Assembly (NCBI GenBank): GCA_025361465.1
Contig: JANYAG010000271.1
Span: forward strand, 1-25,727
Reading direction: 5' to 3'
Source of the DNA: Gemmatimonadota bacterium
Lineage (GTDB): Bacteria > Gemmatimonadota > Gemmatimonadetes > Gemmatimonadales > GWC2-71-9
DNA: 25,727 nucleotides
In this document: in pieces, positions 14,787-21,396 of the stretch
How positions within the stretch are numbered: position 1 is the stretch's first letter
Layout of the letters: each line of letters opens with the position of its first letter
The notes under the pieces: model-generated
What the model saw: the letters and a program-made list of their open reading frames with translations, nothing else
Databases searched by the model: none
What the model was told of the DNA's origin: nothing
Translations under genes and position numbers: made by a program

Positions 14787-15023
14787 ATGCGACTCGACAT
14801 CACGTATTGCACGGTTTGAAACTACGAGCCACGGGCCTCCAGTTTGGCGGCCGAGGTGCGGGTCCGGTATCCCGAGGCACTGGTGCAGATGCATCGGAGC
14901 AGTGGGGGGGTGTTTGATGTCACGCTCGATGATGCCATGATCTACTCGAAGCGCGCCACGGGCCGCCATGCTGAGCCTGGTGAAGTAGTCCGACTCCTAC
15001 AGGAATTCATCGACCGCTCGTGA
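14787..15023 (+). CDS. SelW/Rdx-family selenoprotein with in-frame TGA (Sec)
   Basis: A 78-residue thioredoxin-like protein of the SelW/SelT/Rdx family, predicted to act in thiol redox chemistry in the cytoplasm. The ATG at 14787 follows AGGAG (14777-14781) by 5 nt. The product starts MRLDITYC-TV, then a TGA at 14817-14819, then NYEPRAS. Read as selenocysteine, residues 8-11 form the family's CxxU redox motif at the N-terminal strand-loop-helix. The rest matches the family through its end, including SGGVFDVTLDD and the IYSKRATGR segment. Its final TGA overlaps the GTG start of pfk (GTGA), so ribosomes are expected to reach the end. A SECIS-like hairpin lies at 14829-14856. The alternative, a single-base loss of a CxxC cysteine codon, is less likely because the frame downstream is intact and conserved. 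Confidence 0.85.
14829..14856 (+). promoter_or_regulatory. Predicted bacterial SECIS hairpin for the TGA at 14817
   Basis: Pairs C829-G856, C830-G855, C832-G853, G834-C852 to C837-G849, and C839-G847, C840-G846 (add 14000) close a 5-nt apical loop AGTTT at 14841-14845, with a bulged G and two single mismatches. The loop begins 21 nt after the TGA and has G as its second base. This fits what is known of SelB-binding bacterial SECIS elements: a short stem-loop shortly after the UGA, with a G at the start of the apical loop. The hairpin lies within the coding sequence. Confidence 0.6.
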
Positions 15024-16099
15024 AGATCGCCATCTCAACCGGCGGCGGAGACGCTCCCGGACTCAACGCCGTCATCCGGGCCGCGGTCCTCTCGGCCGCC
15101 GATCATGGTTGGCAGACCGTCGGGATCCGTCACGGATTCCAGGGCCTCTTCGACGGCAAGGGACTGGTGCCGCTGGGGCCGAACGAGGTGCGCGGCATCA
15201 CGCATCTTGGCGGCACCATTCTTGGCGCCGCGAACAAGGGCAATCCGCTCCGTTGGCCGAAGCTCCAGCCTGATGGCCGGGTCGTCGAGGTGGACCGCTG
15301 CTACGAACTGATCGCGGCCTTCCAGCGCGAGCGGATCGATGCGCTCATTTCCATTGGTGGGGAAGGATCGCTCACCATTGCCGGTGAGCTCTGGCGTAAC
15401 GGCCTTCCTGTGGTGGGCGTGCCCAAGACGATCGACAACGACGTGGTCGGGACCGAAACCACGTTCGGGTTCGACACCGCCGTGTCCACGGCCACCGAGG
15501 CACTCGACAAGCTGCACACCACGGCGGAATCGCACGATCGCGTCATGGTCGTCGAGTTGATGGGACGCTACGCCGGATGGATCGCTCTGCACAGCGGGAT
15601 TTCCGCGACGGCCGACGTGATCCTCATTCCCGAAATCCCGTTCGACATCGAGCGTGTCTGCGAAAAGATCCGGGAGCGCGAACACCGCGGCCGCCACTTC
15701 TCGATCGTGGTAGTGGCCGAAGGGGCCGTTCCGCGCGGCGGGTCCGCCATCTTGCGTGCCACCGGCGCTGCGGGCGAGATGGATCGCCTGGGCGGCATCG
15801 GGGAACTGGTGGCGCGCGGCATCATCGAGCGCACGGGCAAGGAGACCCGCACCCTTGTGCTCGGCCACCTGCAGCGCGGCGGCTCGCCGACCACGTTCGA
15901 TCGGCTCCTCGCACTTCGCTTCGGTTCCGCCGCCGTGCGCTCCATCGCGGATGGCGAGTACGGCGTGATGATCGCGTACAACCCGCCCAATCTCACGCGA
16001 CTGCCCCTCGATCAGGTCGCCGGAAAGACCAAGCTGGTCCCGCTCGACTCCGGCGTGATTCTCACGGGCCGACATCTCGGCATTTCATTCGGCGACTAG
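15020..16099 (+). CDS. pfkA: 6-phosphofructokinase
   Basis: A 359-residue phosphofructokinase that phosphorylates fructose 6-phosphate in glycolysis. Visible motifs are the N-terminal STGGGDAPGLN nucleotide loop, GGEGS at 113-117, PKTIDND at 135-141 with catalytic Asp139, the MGRYAGW segment and the LGHLQRGG region near the C-terminus. Gly116 sits where ATP-dependent enzymes have Gly and pyrophosphate-dependent ones have Asp, which favours ATP. The Lys in PKTIDND is also found in the mixed clade containing actinobacterial ATP and PPi enzymes, so the donor should be tested. The GTG start overlaps the stop of the selenoprotein gene, implying translational coupling. The DoxX-like gene follows after 4 bp. 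Confidence 0.95.
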   Translation: MKIAISTGGGDAPGLNAVIRAAVLSAADHGWQTVGIRHGFQGLFDGKGLVPLGPNEVRGITHLGGTILGAANKGNPLRWPKLQPDGRVVEVDRCYELIAAFQRERIDALISIGGEGSLTIAGELWRNGLPVVGVPKTIDNDVVGTETTFGFDTAVSTATEALDKLHTTAESHDRVMVVELMGRYAGWIALHSGISATADVILIPEIPFDIERVCEKIREREHRGRHFSIVVVAEGAVPRGGSAILRATGAAGEMDRLGGIGELVARGIIERTGKETRTLVLGHLQRGGSPTTFDRLLALRFGSAAVRSIADGEYGVMIAYNPPNLTRLPLDQVAGKTKLVPLDSGVILTGRHLGISFGD

Positions 16100-16103
16100 G
16101 CCG

Positions 16104-16613
16104 ATGACCCGAAGCAACGCCCTGCCAGCGGCGCGGGCCCTTGCGCTGTTGCGCGTCATTACCGGCGTGCTCCTCACCGTCGGGGCGGCCGGCAAGATGA
16201 AGTTCTACTTCGTCGCGGGCGTCCTGCCGGTGCCGGTGACGGCGCTCACCTGGCAGCTCGAGCTGCCGATCCGGCTCTCCGCCTGGCTGGCCATGCACCG
16301 GTCGGGGCTCCTCGTCGCCATCGTCCGTGACCTGCTCCTTCCCAACGGTGCCTTCGTCGCCGGGCTGCTCGCCTGGATCGAGGTGAGTACCGGAGTGCTG
16401 TTCGTGCTGGGCTTGCGGACGCGCGTGGCGGGCGTCTTCGCCGGGCTCGTGGTCGGGGCGCTCGTCCTCGCGGCCGGCGGGGCGGCATCCCTCGGTGGCC
16501 GTTTCTACCTGCTCCTCATGGTGGTCGTGCTGGTCTGCATCATCGGGGACGCGGGGCAGGTGGGTGGGATGGACGGTTGGCGCCGCGAACGGAGCAGGGA
16601 CCGAAACCTCTGA
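16104..16613 (+). CDS. DoxX-like integral membrane protein
   Basis: A 169-residue membrane protein with about four hydrophobic helices: ALALLRVITGVLLTVGAAG with a following KMKFY, then AFVAGLLAWIEVSTGVLFVLG, VAGVFAGLVVGALVLAA and FYLLLMVVVLVCIIGD. The early Arg-x-x-x-Gly pattern and the mid-protein Glu in a helix (WIEVSTG) fit the DoxX/DoxD family, whose members are linked to thiol oxidation or membrane redox but are mostly uncharacterised. It starts 4 bp after pfk and probably shares its transcript. Being downstream of a redox selenoprotein is suggestive but proves nothing. It converges on pabA with only 4 bp between the stops. Confidence 0.75.
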   Translation: MTRSNALPAARALALLRVITGVLLTVGAAGKMKFYFVAGVLPVPVTALTWQLELPIRLSAWLAMHRSGLLVAIVRDLLLPNGAFVAGLLAWIEVSTGVLFVLGLRTRVAGVFAGLVVGALVLAAGGAASLGGRFYLLLMVVVLVCIIGDAGQVGGMDGWRRERSRDRNL

Positions 16614-16617
16614 GGCG

Positions 16618-17193
16618 TCAGTGCCGGCCGGATTGCCGGATGAAGTTGCGCAGCAGCCGGTGACCATGTTCGCTGCTCACGGACTCGGGATGAAACTGCA
16701 CACCCTCCACCGGATGGGTGCGGTGCCGCACGCCCATGATCTCGCCATCGTCCGCGAACGCGGTGAGCTCGAGATCTGGCGGTACGCCGTCGGGTGAGAT
16801 GGCCAGCGAGTGATATCGAGTGGCGCGGAACGGGGAGGGCAAGCCGGAGAGGACGCCGCGTCCATCGTGGGTGATCGCCGACGTCATCCCATGTCGCGGG
16901 TGCCCCGCCCGCGCCACCGTCGCGCCATACGCGTCGGCAATGCACTGATGCCCCAGGCAGACGCCGAGGATCGGAATCGCGGGTCCGAGGTCGCGGATCA
17001 CGGCAAGGGCGAGCGGGCAGTCGCGCGGAGTGCCCGGTCCGGGCGAGAGGATGATCCGGTCGGGTCCGAGCGCGGCGATTTCAGGCAAGGTGATTGCGCT
17101 GGCCCGGATGATCCGCGGGTTTTCACCGAGTTCCTCGACGTACCGGGCGAGGTTGAACACGAACGAATCGTCGTGATCGAGCAGGAGGATCAC
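16618..17193 (-). CDS. pabA: Aminodeoxychorismate synthase component II (glutamine amidotransferase)
   Basis: A 191-residue class I glutamine amidotransferase that releases ammonia from glutamine for its PabB partner. The triad is visible: Cys79 in GVCLGHQ, His168 and Glu170 in QFHPES. The N-terminal LLLDHDDSFVFN and LSPGPGTP motifs are typical of PabA/TrpG. The frame is open much further upstream, but the GTG at 17193 is chosen because it overlaps the pabB stop as GTGA and gives the standard N-terminus. PabA and TrpG cannot be told apart by sequence and some bacteria use one protein for both. The pabB neighbour points to 4-aminobenzoate synthesis for folate. It is the last gene of the pterin/folate operon. 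Confidence 0.9.
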   Translation of the reverse strand: MILLLDHDDSFVFNLARYVEELGENPRIIRASAITLPEIAALGPDRIILSPGPGTPRDCPLALAVIRDLGPAIPILGVCLGHQCIADAYGATVARAGHPRHGMTSAITHDGRGVLSGLPSPFRATRYHSLAISPDGVPPDLELTAFADDGEIMGVRHRTHPVEGVQFHPESVSSEHGHRLLRNFIRQSGRH

Positions 17194-18575
17194 GACGCCT
17201 CCGCCACGGCAGCGATGAGCGCACGCGCCTTGTCGAGGGTCTCGCGGTACTCCGCATCGGGATCCGACAGTGCCGTCACCCCGCCGCCGGCGTGGATGGC
17301 TGCCACGCCATCCTTCACGATGATGGTGCGAATCGCGAGGTTGAAGTCGAGGCCGCCGTCGAGACCCAGCCAGCCGATCGCGCCACAGTAGATGCCTCGC
17401 CGCACGCGTTCCAGTTCGGCCAGGATCGCCATCGCGCGGAGTTTCGGGGCGCCGGTCACCGAGCCGCCGGGAAAGGTCGCCCCGAGCAGGTCGAGTGCGT
17501 CCTGTCCGGCGCGGAGCCGGCCGGTGATCACCGAGACGAGATGGTGCACCGTCGCGTGGGATTCGAGTTGGCAGAGCGTTTCGACGGCCACGCTGCGCGC
17601 CTCGCACACGCGCGACAGGTCATTTCGCAGCAGGTCAACAATCATCACGTTCTCGGCCCGGTCCTTCTCGCTCGCGGTCAGTTCCCGCGCCAGCGCCGCA
17701 TCACGCCGTGGTTCGGGATCGCGCCGCCTGGTGCCCTTGATCGGCCGGGTCTCCACCACCCTCGAGCGGGGATCGTACCGGAGGAAGCGCTCCGGCGACG
17801 CGCTGAAGAGCTGGGTGTCGTCGTGCCGGATGCACGCGCCGAGCGGTGCCGGTGCCGAGCGCTCGAGGGCCGCGAGCAGGTGGAGCGGATCACCGGTGAA
17901 CGGGGCAGTGAAGCGTTGGGTCAGGTTGGCCTGAAAGATGTCGCCGGCCAGGATATAGTCGATCACCCTTGCCACGGCAGCGCGATATTCCGCCGGCGCG
18001 AAATCGGCGCGCAGCCCCGGGGGCACCCCGGGAAACGCCGCTACTGCTTCCGGTCGCTCCGGACCGGATCGGGCCGGGGCCGGGGGCGTCAGTCGGGCCA
18101 TCACCTCTGCGGCTCTCCGGCTCGCCCTCGCCCCGTCACGTTTCCCACTGGCGTCGACGCCAGTGCTGATCAACCACTGCTTCGACGCGCGGTGGTCCCA
18201 GGCGATCACCCAGTCGTAGAGCCCGAGGGAAATGTCCGGAACCTTGAACGGATCGTGCTCGGCGAGCGGCATCCGGTCGAATGCCCTGCCCACCTCGTAG
18301 GAGAGCCAGCCCAGCCAGCCACCCTGAAAGTCGGGCAGCGCCGCGTCATGCGGACATCCTGGATCGAAGGTCGCCCGGAGTTGGGTACGCATGGCGCCCC
18401 ATTCCGCGGCGTCCCCGGTGAGCACGGCAATCGGGTCTGCTGCGAAATAGCTGCAGTGCCCCATCGCATGGGACGGCATCGTGCTGTGGAGGAGCACCGG
18501 CCGGGGCAAACGCCCCAGTGTGGTGAGGGCGTCGGTGGGCGAGAGGATTGGGTCGAGCGGGAGAATCACCGACAC
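17190..18575 (-). CDS. pabB: Aminodeoxychorismate synthase component I
   Basis: A 461-residue chorismate-utilising enzyme that adds ammonia to chorismate to form 4-amino-4-deoxychorismate, the precursor of 4-aminobenzoate. PIKGTRRR with Lys280 is the signature that separates PabB from anthranilate synthase, which has PIAGT. GDIFQANLTQRF, DRAENVMIVDLLRNDLSR, FPGGSVTGAPK and the GAIGWLGLDG region are also present. The first 150 residues form the tryptophan-pocket-like N-terminal half. The GTG start at 18575 lacks a clear ribosome site and lies 25 nt after the dehydratase stop. It overlaps pabA by 4 bp, so the two subunits are translationally coupled. No PabC lyase is in the window. Confidence 0.93.
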   Translation of the reverse strand: MSVILPLDPILSPTDALTTLGRLPRPVLLHSTMPSHAMGHCSYFAADPIAVLTGDAAEWGAMRTQLRATFDPGCPHDAALPDFQGGWLGWLSYEVGRAFDRMPLAEHDPFKVPDISLGLYDWVIAWDHRASKQWLISTGVDASGKRDGARASRRAAEVMARLTPPAPARSGPERPEAVAAFPGVPPGLRADFAPAEYRAAVARVIDYILAGDIFQANLTQRFTAPFTGDPLHLLAALERSAPAPLGACIRHDDTQLFSASPERFLRYDPRSRVVETRPIKGTRRRDPEPRRDAALARELTASEKDRAENVMIVDLLRNDLSRVCEARSVAVETLCQLESHATVHHLVSVITGRLRAGQDALDLLGATFPGGSVTGAPKLRAMAILAELERVRRGIYCGAIGWLGLDGGLDFNLAIRTIIVKDGVAAIHAGGGVTALSDPDAEYRETLDKARALIAAVAEAS

Positions 18576-18600
18576 GTTGATCTGCGACCGGACTGCGGGG

Positions 18601-18954
18601 TCAGCGCTTCACCCAGCCAGCGGTTTGTCCCTCGAGTCCTGGGAAGCCGCCCGCGGGCTGCCAGGTGACCGTGGCTTCGATCTGTGAAGCGAGCTGGAGA
18701 TCCTTGTCCGTCACGCCACCGGCCGAGTGGGTCTGCAGTCGCACCACGATCCGGTTCCAGTGCACTTCGAGGTCGGGATGATGGTTGGCCGCTTCGGCCA
18801 GGAAGGCGATGGCATTCACCGCCAACATCGTGGTCCGCCATCCGTCGGTGACGTATTCACGCCGCAGCCAGCCGTCGGCCCCATTCCAGTGGGGCAAGGT
18901 GGTCAGCTTCGCAGTGAGGACGTCGCCAGCGTACACCGGTTCCTTGGTAGCCAT
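18601..18954 (-). CDS. Pterin-4a-carbinolamine dehydratase
   Basis: A 117-residue PCD/DCoH family enzyme that dehydrates 4a-hydroxytetrahydropterin, the step that recycles pterin cofactor after aromatic amino acid hydroxylation. The active-site pattern is intact: His58-His59-Pro in AEAANHHPDLE and His76 in QTHSAGGVTDKD. Length and the N-terminal LPHWNGADGWLRREY strand-helix are typical. No phenylalanine hydroxylase is nearby. Members of this family in bacteria are sometimes linked to molybdopterin or folate metabolism instead, and here the gene sits between a pyruvoyltetrahydropterin synthase homologue and pabB, with 25-nt gaps on both sides, which favours a role in pterin or folate metabolism. 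Confidence 0.93.
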   Translation of the reverse strand: MATKEPVYAGDVLTAKLTTLPHWNGADGWLRREYVTDGWRTTMLAVNAIAFLAEAANHHPDLEVHWNRIVVRLQTHSAGGVTDKDLQLASQIEATVTWQPAGGFPGLEGQTAGWVKR

Positions 18955-18979
18955 CGATCGCCTCGGTGCTGGGGTCCGG

Positions 18980-19471
18980 TCAATCCAGTCGTTCGCTGTA
19001 CGTCGCCGTCTGGCCGATCGACTCCTCGACCTCCACTTCGAGGAAGGTCAGTTTCGCCCCTTCCGCTTTCAGGTCGTTGCGCAGATGAATCGCGAACCAC
19101 TCGGCGATCATCTCGGCGGTGGTGTTGGCGATCGGCATCATGGCACAGTCGTGGGTCGGCAGGTGATACGTCGGGATGCCGAAGTAGTCGACCCAGGTGT
19201 TTCCGCCGCTTTCGCGGAAGGCCAGCTTGGGATTTCCGGTCGGGAGCAGCACGCGATGATCGATCTGCTCCACGTACTTCCGGGCCAGTCGCTTCAGGAT
19301 GGCGAAGTCCACGACGAACAGACATTCGGCGTCGATCGGTCCTTCCACGGTCAGGCCAACGCGATAGTTGTGGCCGTGCAGCGACTCGCAGGTGTGGCCA
19401 CGAAGCGTGATGAAATGGGCCGATGAAAAGGCCAGGTAATCCTTGCTCACACTCACGCGAAAGGTGCCCAC
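18980..19471 (-). CDS. 6-pyruvoyltetrahydropterin synthase / QueD family protein
   Basis: A 163-residue T-fold enzyme acting on 7,8-dihydroneopterin triphosphate. Zinc ligands are His19 (SSAHF), His32 and His34 (LHGHNY). The catalytic Cys28 in the CxxxHGH motif is immediately followed by Glu29 (HTCESLHGH). The family includes QueD for queuosine, eukaryotic PTPS for biopterin, and variants in which a Glu near this position lets the enzyme replace dihydroneopterin aldolase in folate synthesis. An in-frame GTG at 19492 exists, but the GTG at 19471 is preferred because GAGGGAAG lies just before it and the family N-terminus fits. It is longer than E. coli QueD, with an extra GGNTWVDYFGIPTYHLPTHD segment. 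It heads an operon with the dehydratase, pabB and pabA. Confidence 0.9.
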   Translation of the reverse strand: MGTFRVSVSKDYLAFSSAHFITLRGHTCESLHGHNYRVGLTVEGPIDAECLFVVDFAILKRLARKYVEQIDHRVLLPTGNPKLAFRESGGNTWVDYFGIPTYHLPTHDCAMMPIANTTAEMIAEWFAIHLRNDLKAEGAKLTFLEVEVEESIGQTATYSERLD

Positions 19472-19638
19472 AGCTTCCCTCGTCGAAATCACGAAGCGCA
19501 GTTCGCTCCGGGGACGAACATACCATCCCGGCCACCGGGAGGAAACGCCGCCGCCCAGCGGGACAGGTGTCCACGCCCGTGGACGGTGCGACCAGGGAGC
19601 GCAACGACCAACCGACGCCGGGCCAGCGAGTTACGAGG

Positions 19639-19654
19639 TGGCACGTGGCTCGCA
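19639..19654 (+). promoter_or_regulatory. Sigma-54-like element upstream of the 19698 gene
   Basis: TGGCACG (19639-19645), a 4-nt spacer and TCGCA (19650-19654) keep the GG-N10-GC core (19640-19641, 19652-19653) of sigma-54 promoters, with one mismatch in TTGC. It lies about 45 bp before the start of the exported Tyr/Arg-rich protein and points toward it. It is the second such element in an intergenic region of the window, but chance is possible. Confidence 0.28.
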
Positions 19655-19697
19655 CTACCTGGGTGCGTGAGTTGTCACGCTACTTCAGGAGGCTGTC

Positions 19698-20333
19698 ATG
19701 CGCCCGACCATGCTCACCGTGATCCCCCTGCTCGCCGCCATCGCGGCCTCGCCGGCCACCGCCCAGATCAACGCCAGGGTGCACATCGATATTCCGATTG
19801 GCCGCTACCAGCCGGAAGTGATCTACGACCAGGGGTACCTGCCGCCCGAGATCACGGTCTACGACTACGACCGCGATGACTACGGTGACTGGGATGTCGA
19901 TGGGTACTATCGATACTGGCAACCGGTGACGGTCTATTTCTACCTCGGCCGATACTTCGAGCGCCCGATTCGCGGCGCCCGCCCATTCGTGATCTATCGC
20001 TACGGCAACCGGTACTTCTTCCCGCCTCGTGACGTGCGTTGGGAACAGCGATATGGCCGCAACGACAACTGGGGACGTCGTGACGACAGCTATCGCAATG
20101 ACCGCTACATCCAGGACCGCGGCGATCGTGACCAGAACCTGCGCGCTCGGGACGACCGCGGCCGATACAATGGCGGCCGGAACTACCAGAACCAGGCCCC
20201 CCGGTACCAGGTGCCCCGCGGCCAGGAGGTTCGGGGACAGGACCAGCGCAACCAGAATGCCCGCGGTCAGGGCGCGCAACGGCAGGACAATCGCCGTGGA
20301 CCAGACGCCCGTGGCGGACGGTCTCGCCCATAA
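19698..20333 (+). CDS. Exported Tyr/Arg/Asn/Asp-rich low-complexity protein
   Basis: A 211-residue protein with a clear signal peptide (MRPTMLTVIPLLAAIAASPATA, cleavage before QIN) and an ideal ribosome site, AGGAGG at 19687-19692, 5 nt before the ATG. The N-terminal mature part (about 25-115) is Tyr- and Asp-rich with strand-like repeats (YDQGYLPPEITVYDYDRDDYGDW, then YWQPVTVYFYLGRYFERP). The C-terminal 90 residues are disordered and dominated by Arg, Asn, Gln, Asp and Gly (repeats of RDDR, QNQ, RGQ). No cysteines or catalytic motifs are seen. Such composition suits an envelope or extracellular matrix component, but this is inference. A strong hairpin at 20360-20403 ends the unit. Confidence 0.8.
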   Translation: MRPTMLTVIPLLAAIAASPATAQINARVHIDIPIGRYQPEVIYDQGYLPPEITVYDYDRDDYGDWDVDGYYRYWQPVTVYFYLGRYFERPIRGARPFVIYRYGNRYFFPPRDVRWEQRYGRNDNWGRRDDSYRNDRYIQDRGDRDQNLRARDDRGRYNGGRNYQNQAPRYQVPRGQEVRGQDQRNQNARGQGAQRQDNRRGPDARGGRSRP

Positions 20334-20359
20334 GGCGAGTGGCAGCGGGACGGCGCGGT

Positions 20360-20403
20360 CGACAGAGGGGCGGGGGTGCCTGATTGGCGCCCCCGCTCTG
20401 TCG
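20360..20403. terminator. Strong hairpin between convergent genes
   Basis: CGACAGAG (20360-20367) pairs with CTCTGTCG (20396-20403). After a 3-nt GGG bulge, CGGGGGTGCC pairs with GGCGCCCCCG, closing a TGATT loop with one G-U pair. It lies 27 bp after the stop of the 19698 gene and 12 bp beyond the stop of the convergent dehydrogenase, so it can act as terminator in both directions. No U-run follows. Confidence 0.75.
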
Positions 20404-20414
20404 TTCAAGTCACG

Positions 20415-21293
20415 TCACTGGGCCGCGATCGCCCGGCCGTTCGCTGCCGGGCGTTCTCCAGTCGCTCGCAGCGACAGCTGCCAGAGCCGATCGCCGAACG
20501 CGGTGTCGTGTGACAGCGGGGACGACGCGGCCGCCTTCCGGTTATGGAAGTACTTCCCCGTGACACCGGCGAGCTCCGGTGCTGTCGCCAGGTGGAGCAC
20601 CGTCTCGGCGCCTTGTTCGGCCGAGATGGTGAGGAGTCTCTTGGTCGCCGGGTAGAGCCACCGCAACCACCAGCGGTCGTAGATCGCCTCGAGCAACTGG
20701 GAATGGACCAATCCGGGATGGCAGCTGTTGACGGTGACGCCGGTGCCTTCGAGCCGACGGGCGAGGTCGTACCCGAAGATCACGTTGGCAAGCTTCGAAC
20801 GTGAGTAGGCGCTGAAGGGGCGATATCCGTTGGTACCCTCCCAATCCTCCGGGTCGGACACCCGCCAGTGCGCTGCGGAAGCGACCAGAACTATGCGGGC
20901 CGCGGCCCCAGCGTGCATGATGTCGAGGAGGGCGCGGATCAGGATGAAGCTGGCGAGGTGATTGACGGCGAACGTGGCCTCAATGCCGTCGGCCGTGGTC
21001 ACCCGCTGCTGGTGATACACGCCGGCATTGCTGACCAGGACATGGAGCTGGGGATACCTGGCCCGGACCTCCTGCGCCAGCGCCCTGACCTCGGCCTGCA
21101 CGGCCAGGTCAGCCACCAGCAGCTCGACCTGGATGTTGCCTGTTGTGGCAATGACTTCCTGCCGCGCGCGCGCTCCCGCTGCCCGGTTCCGGCAGACCAT
21201 GATCACGGTCGCCCCACGGCGCGCGAGTCCCTCGGCGGTCGCGCGACCGATACCACGGTTGGCCCCGGTCACCAGGCAGACTCTTCCTTGCAT
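20415..21293 (-). CDS. Short-chain dehydrogenase/reductase (retinol dehydrogenase-like)
   Basis: A 292-residue classical SDR. The cofactor loop TGANRGIG is near residue 9. Arg residues after the second strand (CRNRAAGARAR) favour NADP. The NAG motif (SNAGVYH) and the VASAAHWR...YSRSKLAN catalytic Ser-Tyr-Lys set follow. The overall pattern, including FAVNHLASFILIRALL and SCHPGLVHSQL, matches the retinol dehydrogenase/WW-oxidoreductase-like group; the substrate in bacteria is usually unknown, probably a lipid or terpenoid alcohol. An in-frame GTG lies one codon upstream at 21296, but the ATG at 21293 is favoured because GGAGG sits 4 nt before it. It is divergent from the helicase gene and converges on the 19698 gene. 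Confidence 0.92.
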   Translation of the reverse strand: MQGRVCLVTGANRGIGRATAEGLARRGATVIMVCRNRAAGARARQEVIATTGNIQVELLVADLAVQAEVRALAQEVRARYPQLHVLVSNAGVYHQQRVTTADGIEATFAVNHLASFILIRALLDIMHAGAAARIVLVASAAHWRVSDPEDWEGTNGYRPFSAYSRSKLANVIFGYDLARRLEGTGVTVNSCHPGLVHSQLLEAIYDRWWLRWLYPATKRLLTISAEQGAETVLHLATAPELAGVTGKYFHNRKAAASSPLSHDTAFGDRLWQLSLRATGERPAANGRAIAAQ

Positions 21294-21396
21294 CACTCCT
21301 CCGGAGCGCTCGCCCCGCCATGATCAGGCCCTCGCCGGGCGAATATACCCGGCTGCCACCCCGGCGCGGATGACGCCCAGCGCGGTGTAACTTGTC

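Noticed and set aside
14817..14819. TGA treated as a true stop, making 14787-15023 a pseudogene
   Set aside because: The frame after the TGA stays open and family-like, the TGA is at the redox position rather than a random place, and the end is coupled to pfk. It remains the main alternative and is listed as refutable.
14775..14969. 64-codon minus-strand open frame over the selenoprotein gene
   Set aside because: Its translation has no family-like features, and the plus strand has a ribosome site and a coupled downstream gene.
16618..17607. 329-residue version of the amidotransferase frame
   Set aside because: The extra N-terminal part is out of frame with and overlaps pabB; the GTG at 17193 gives the standard PabA N-terminus and a GTGA overlap.
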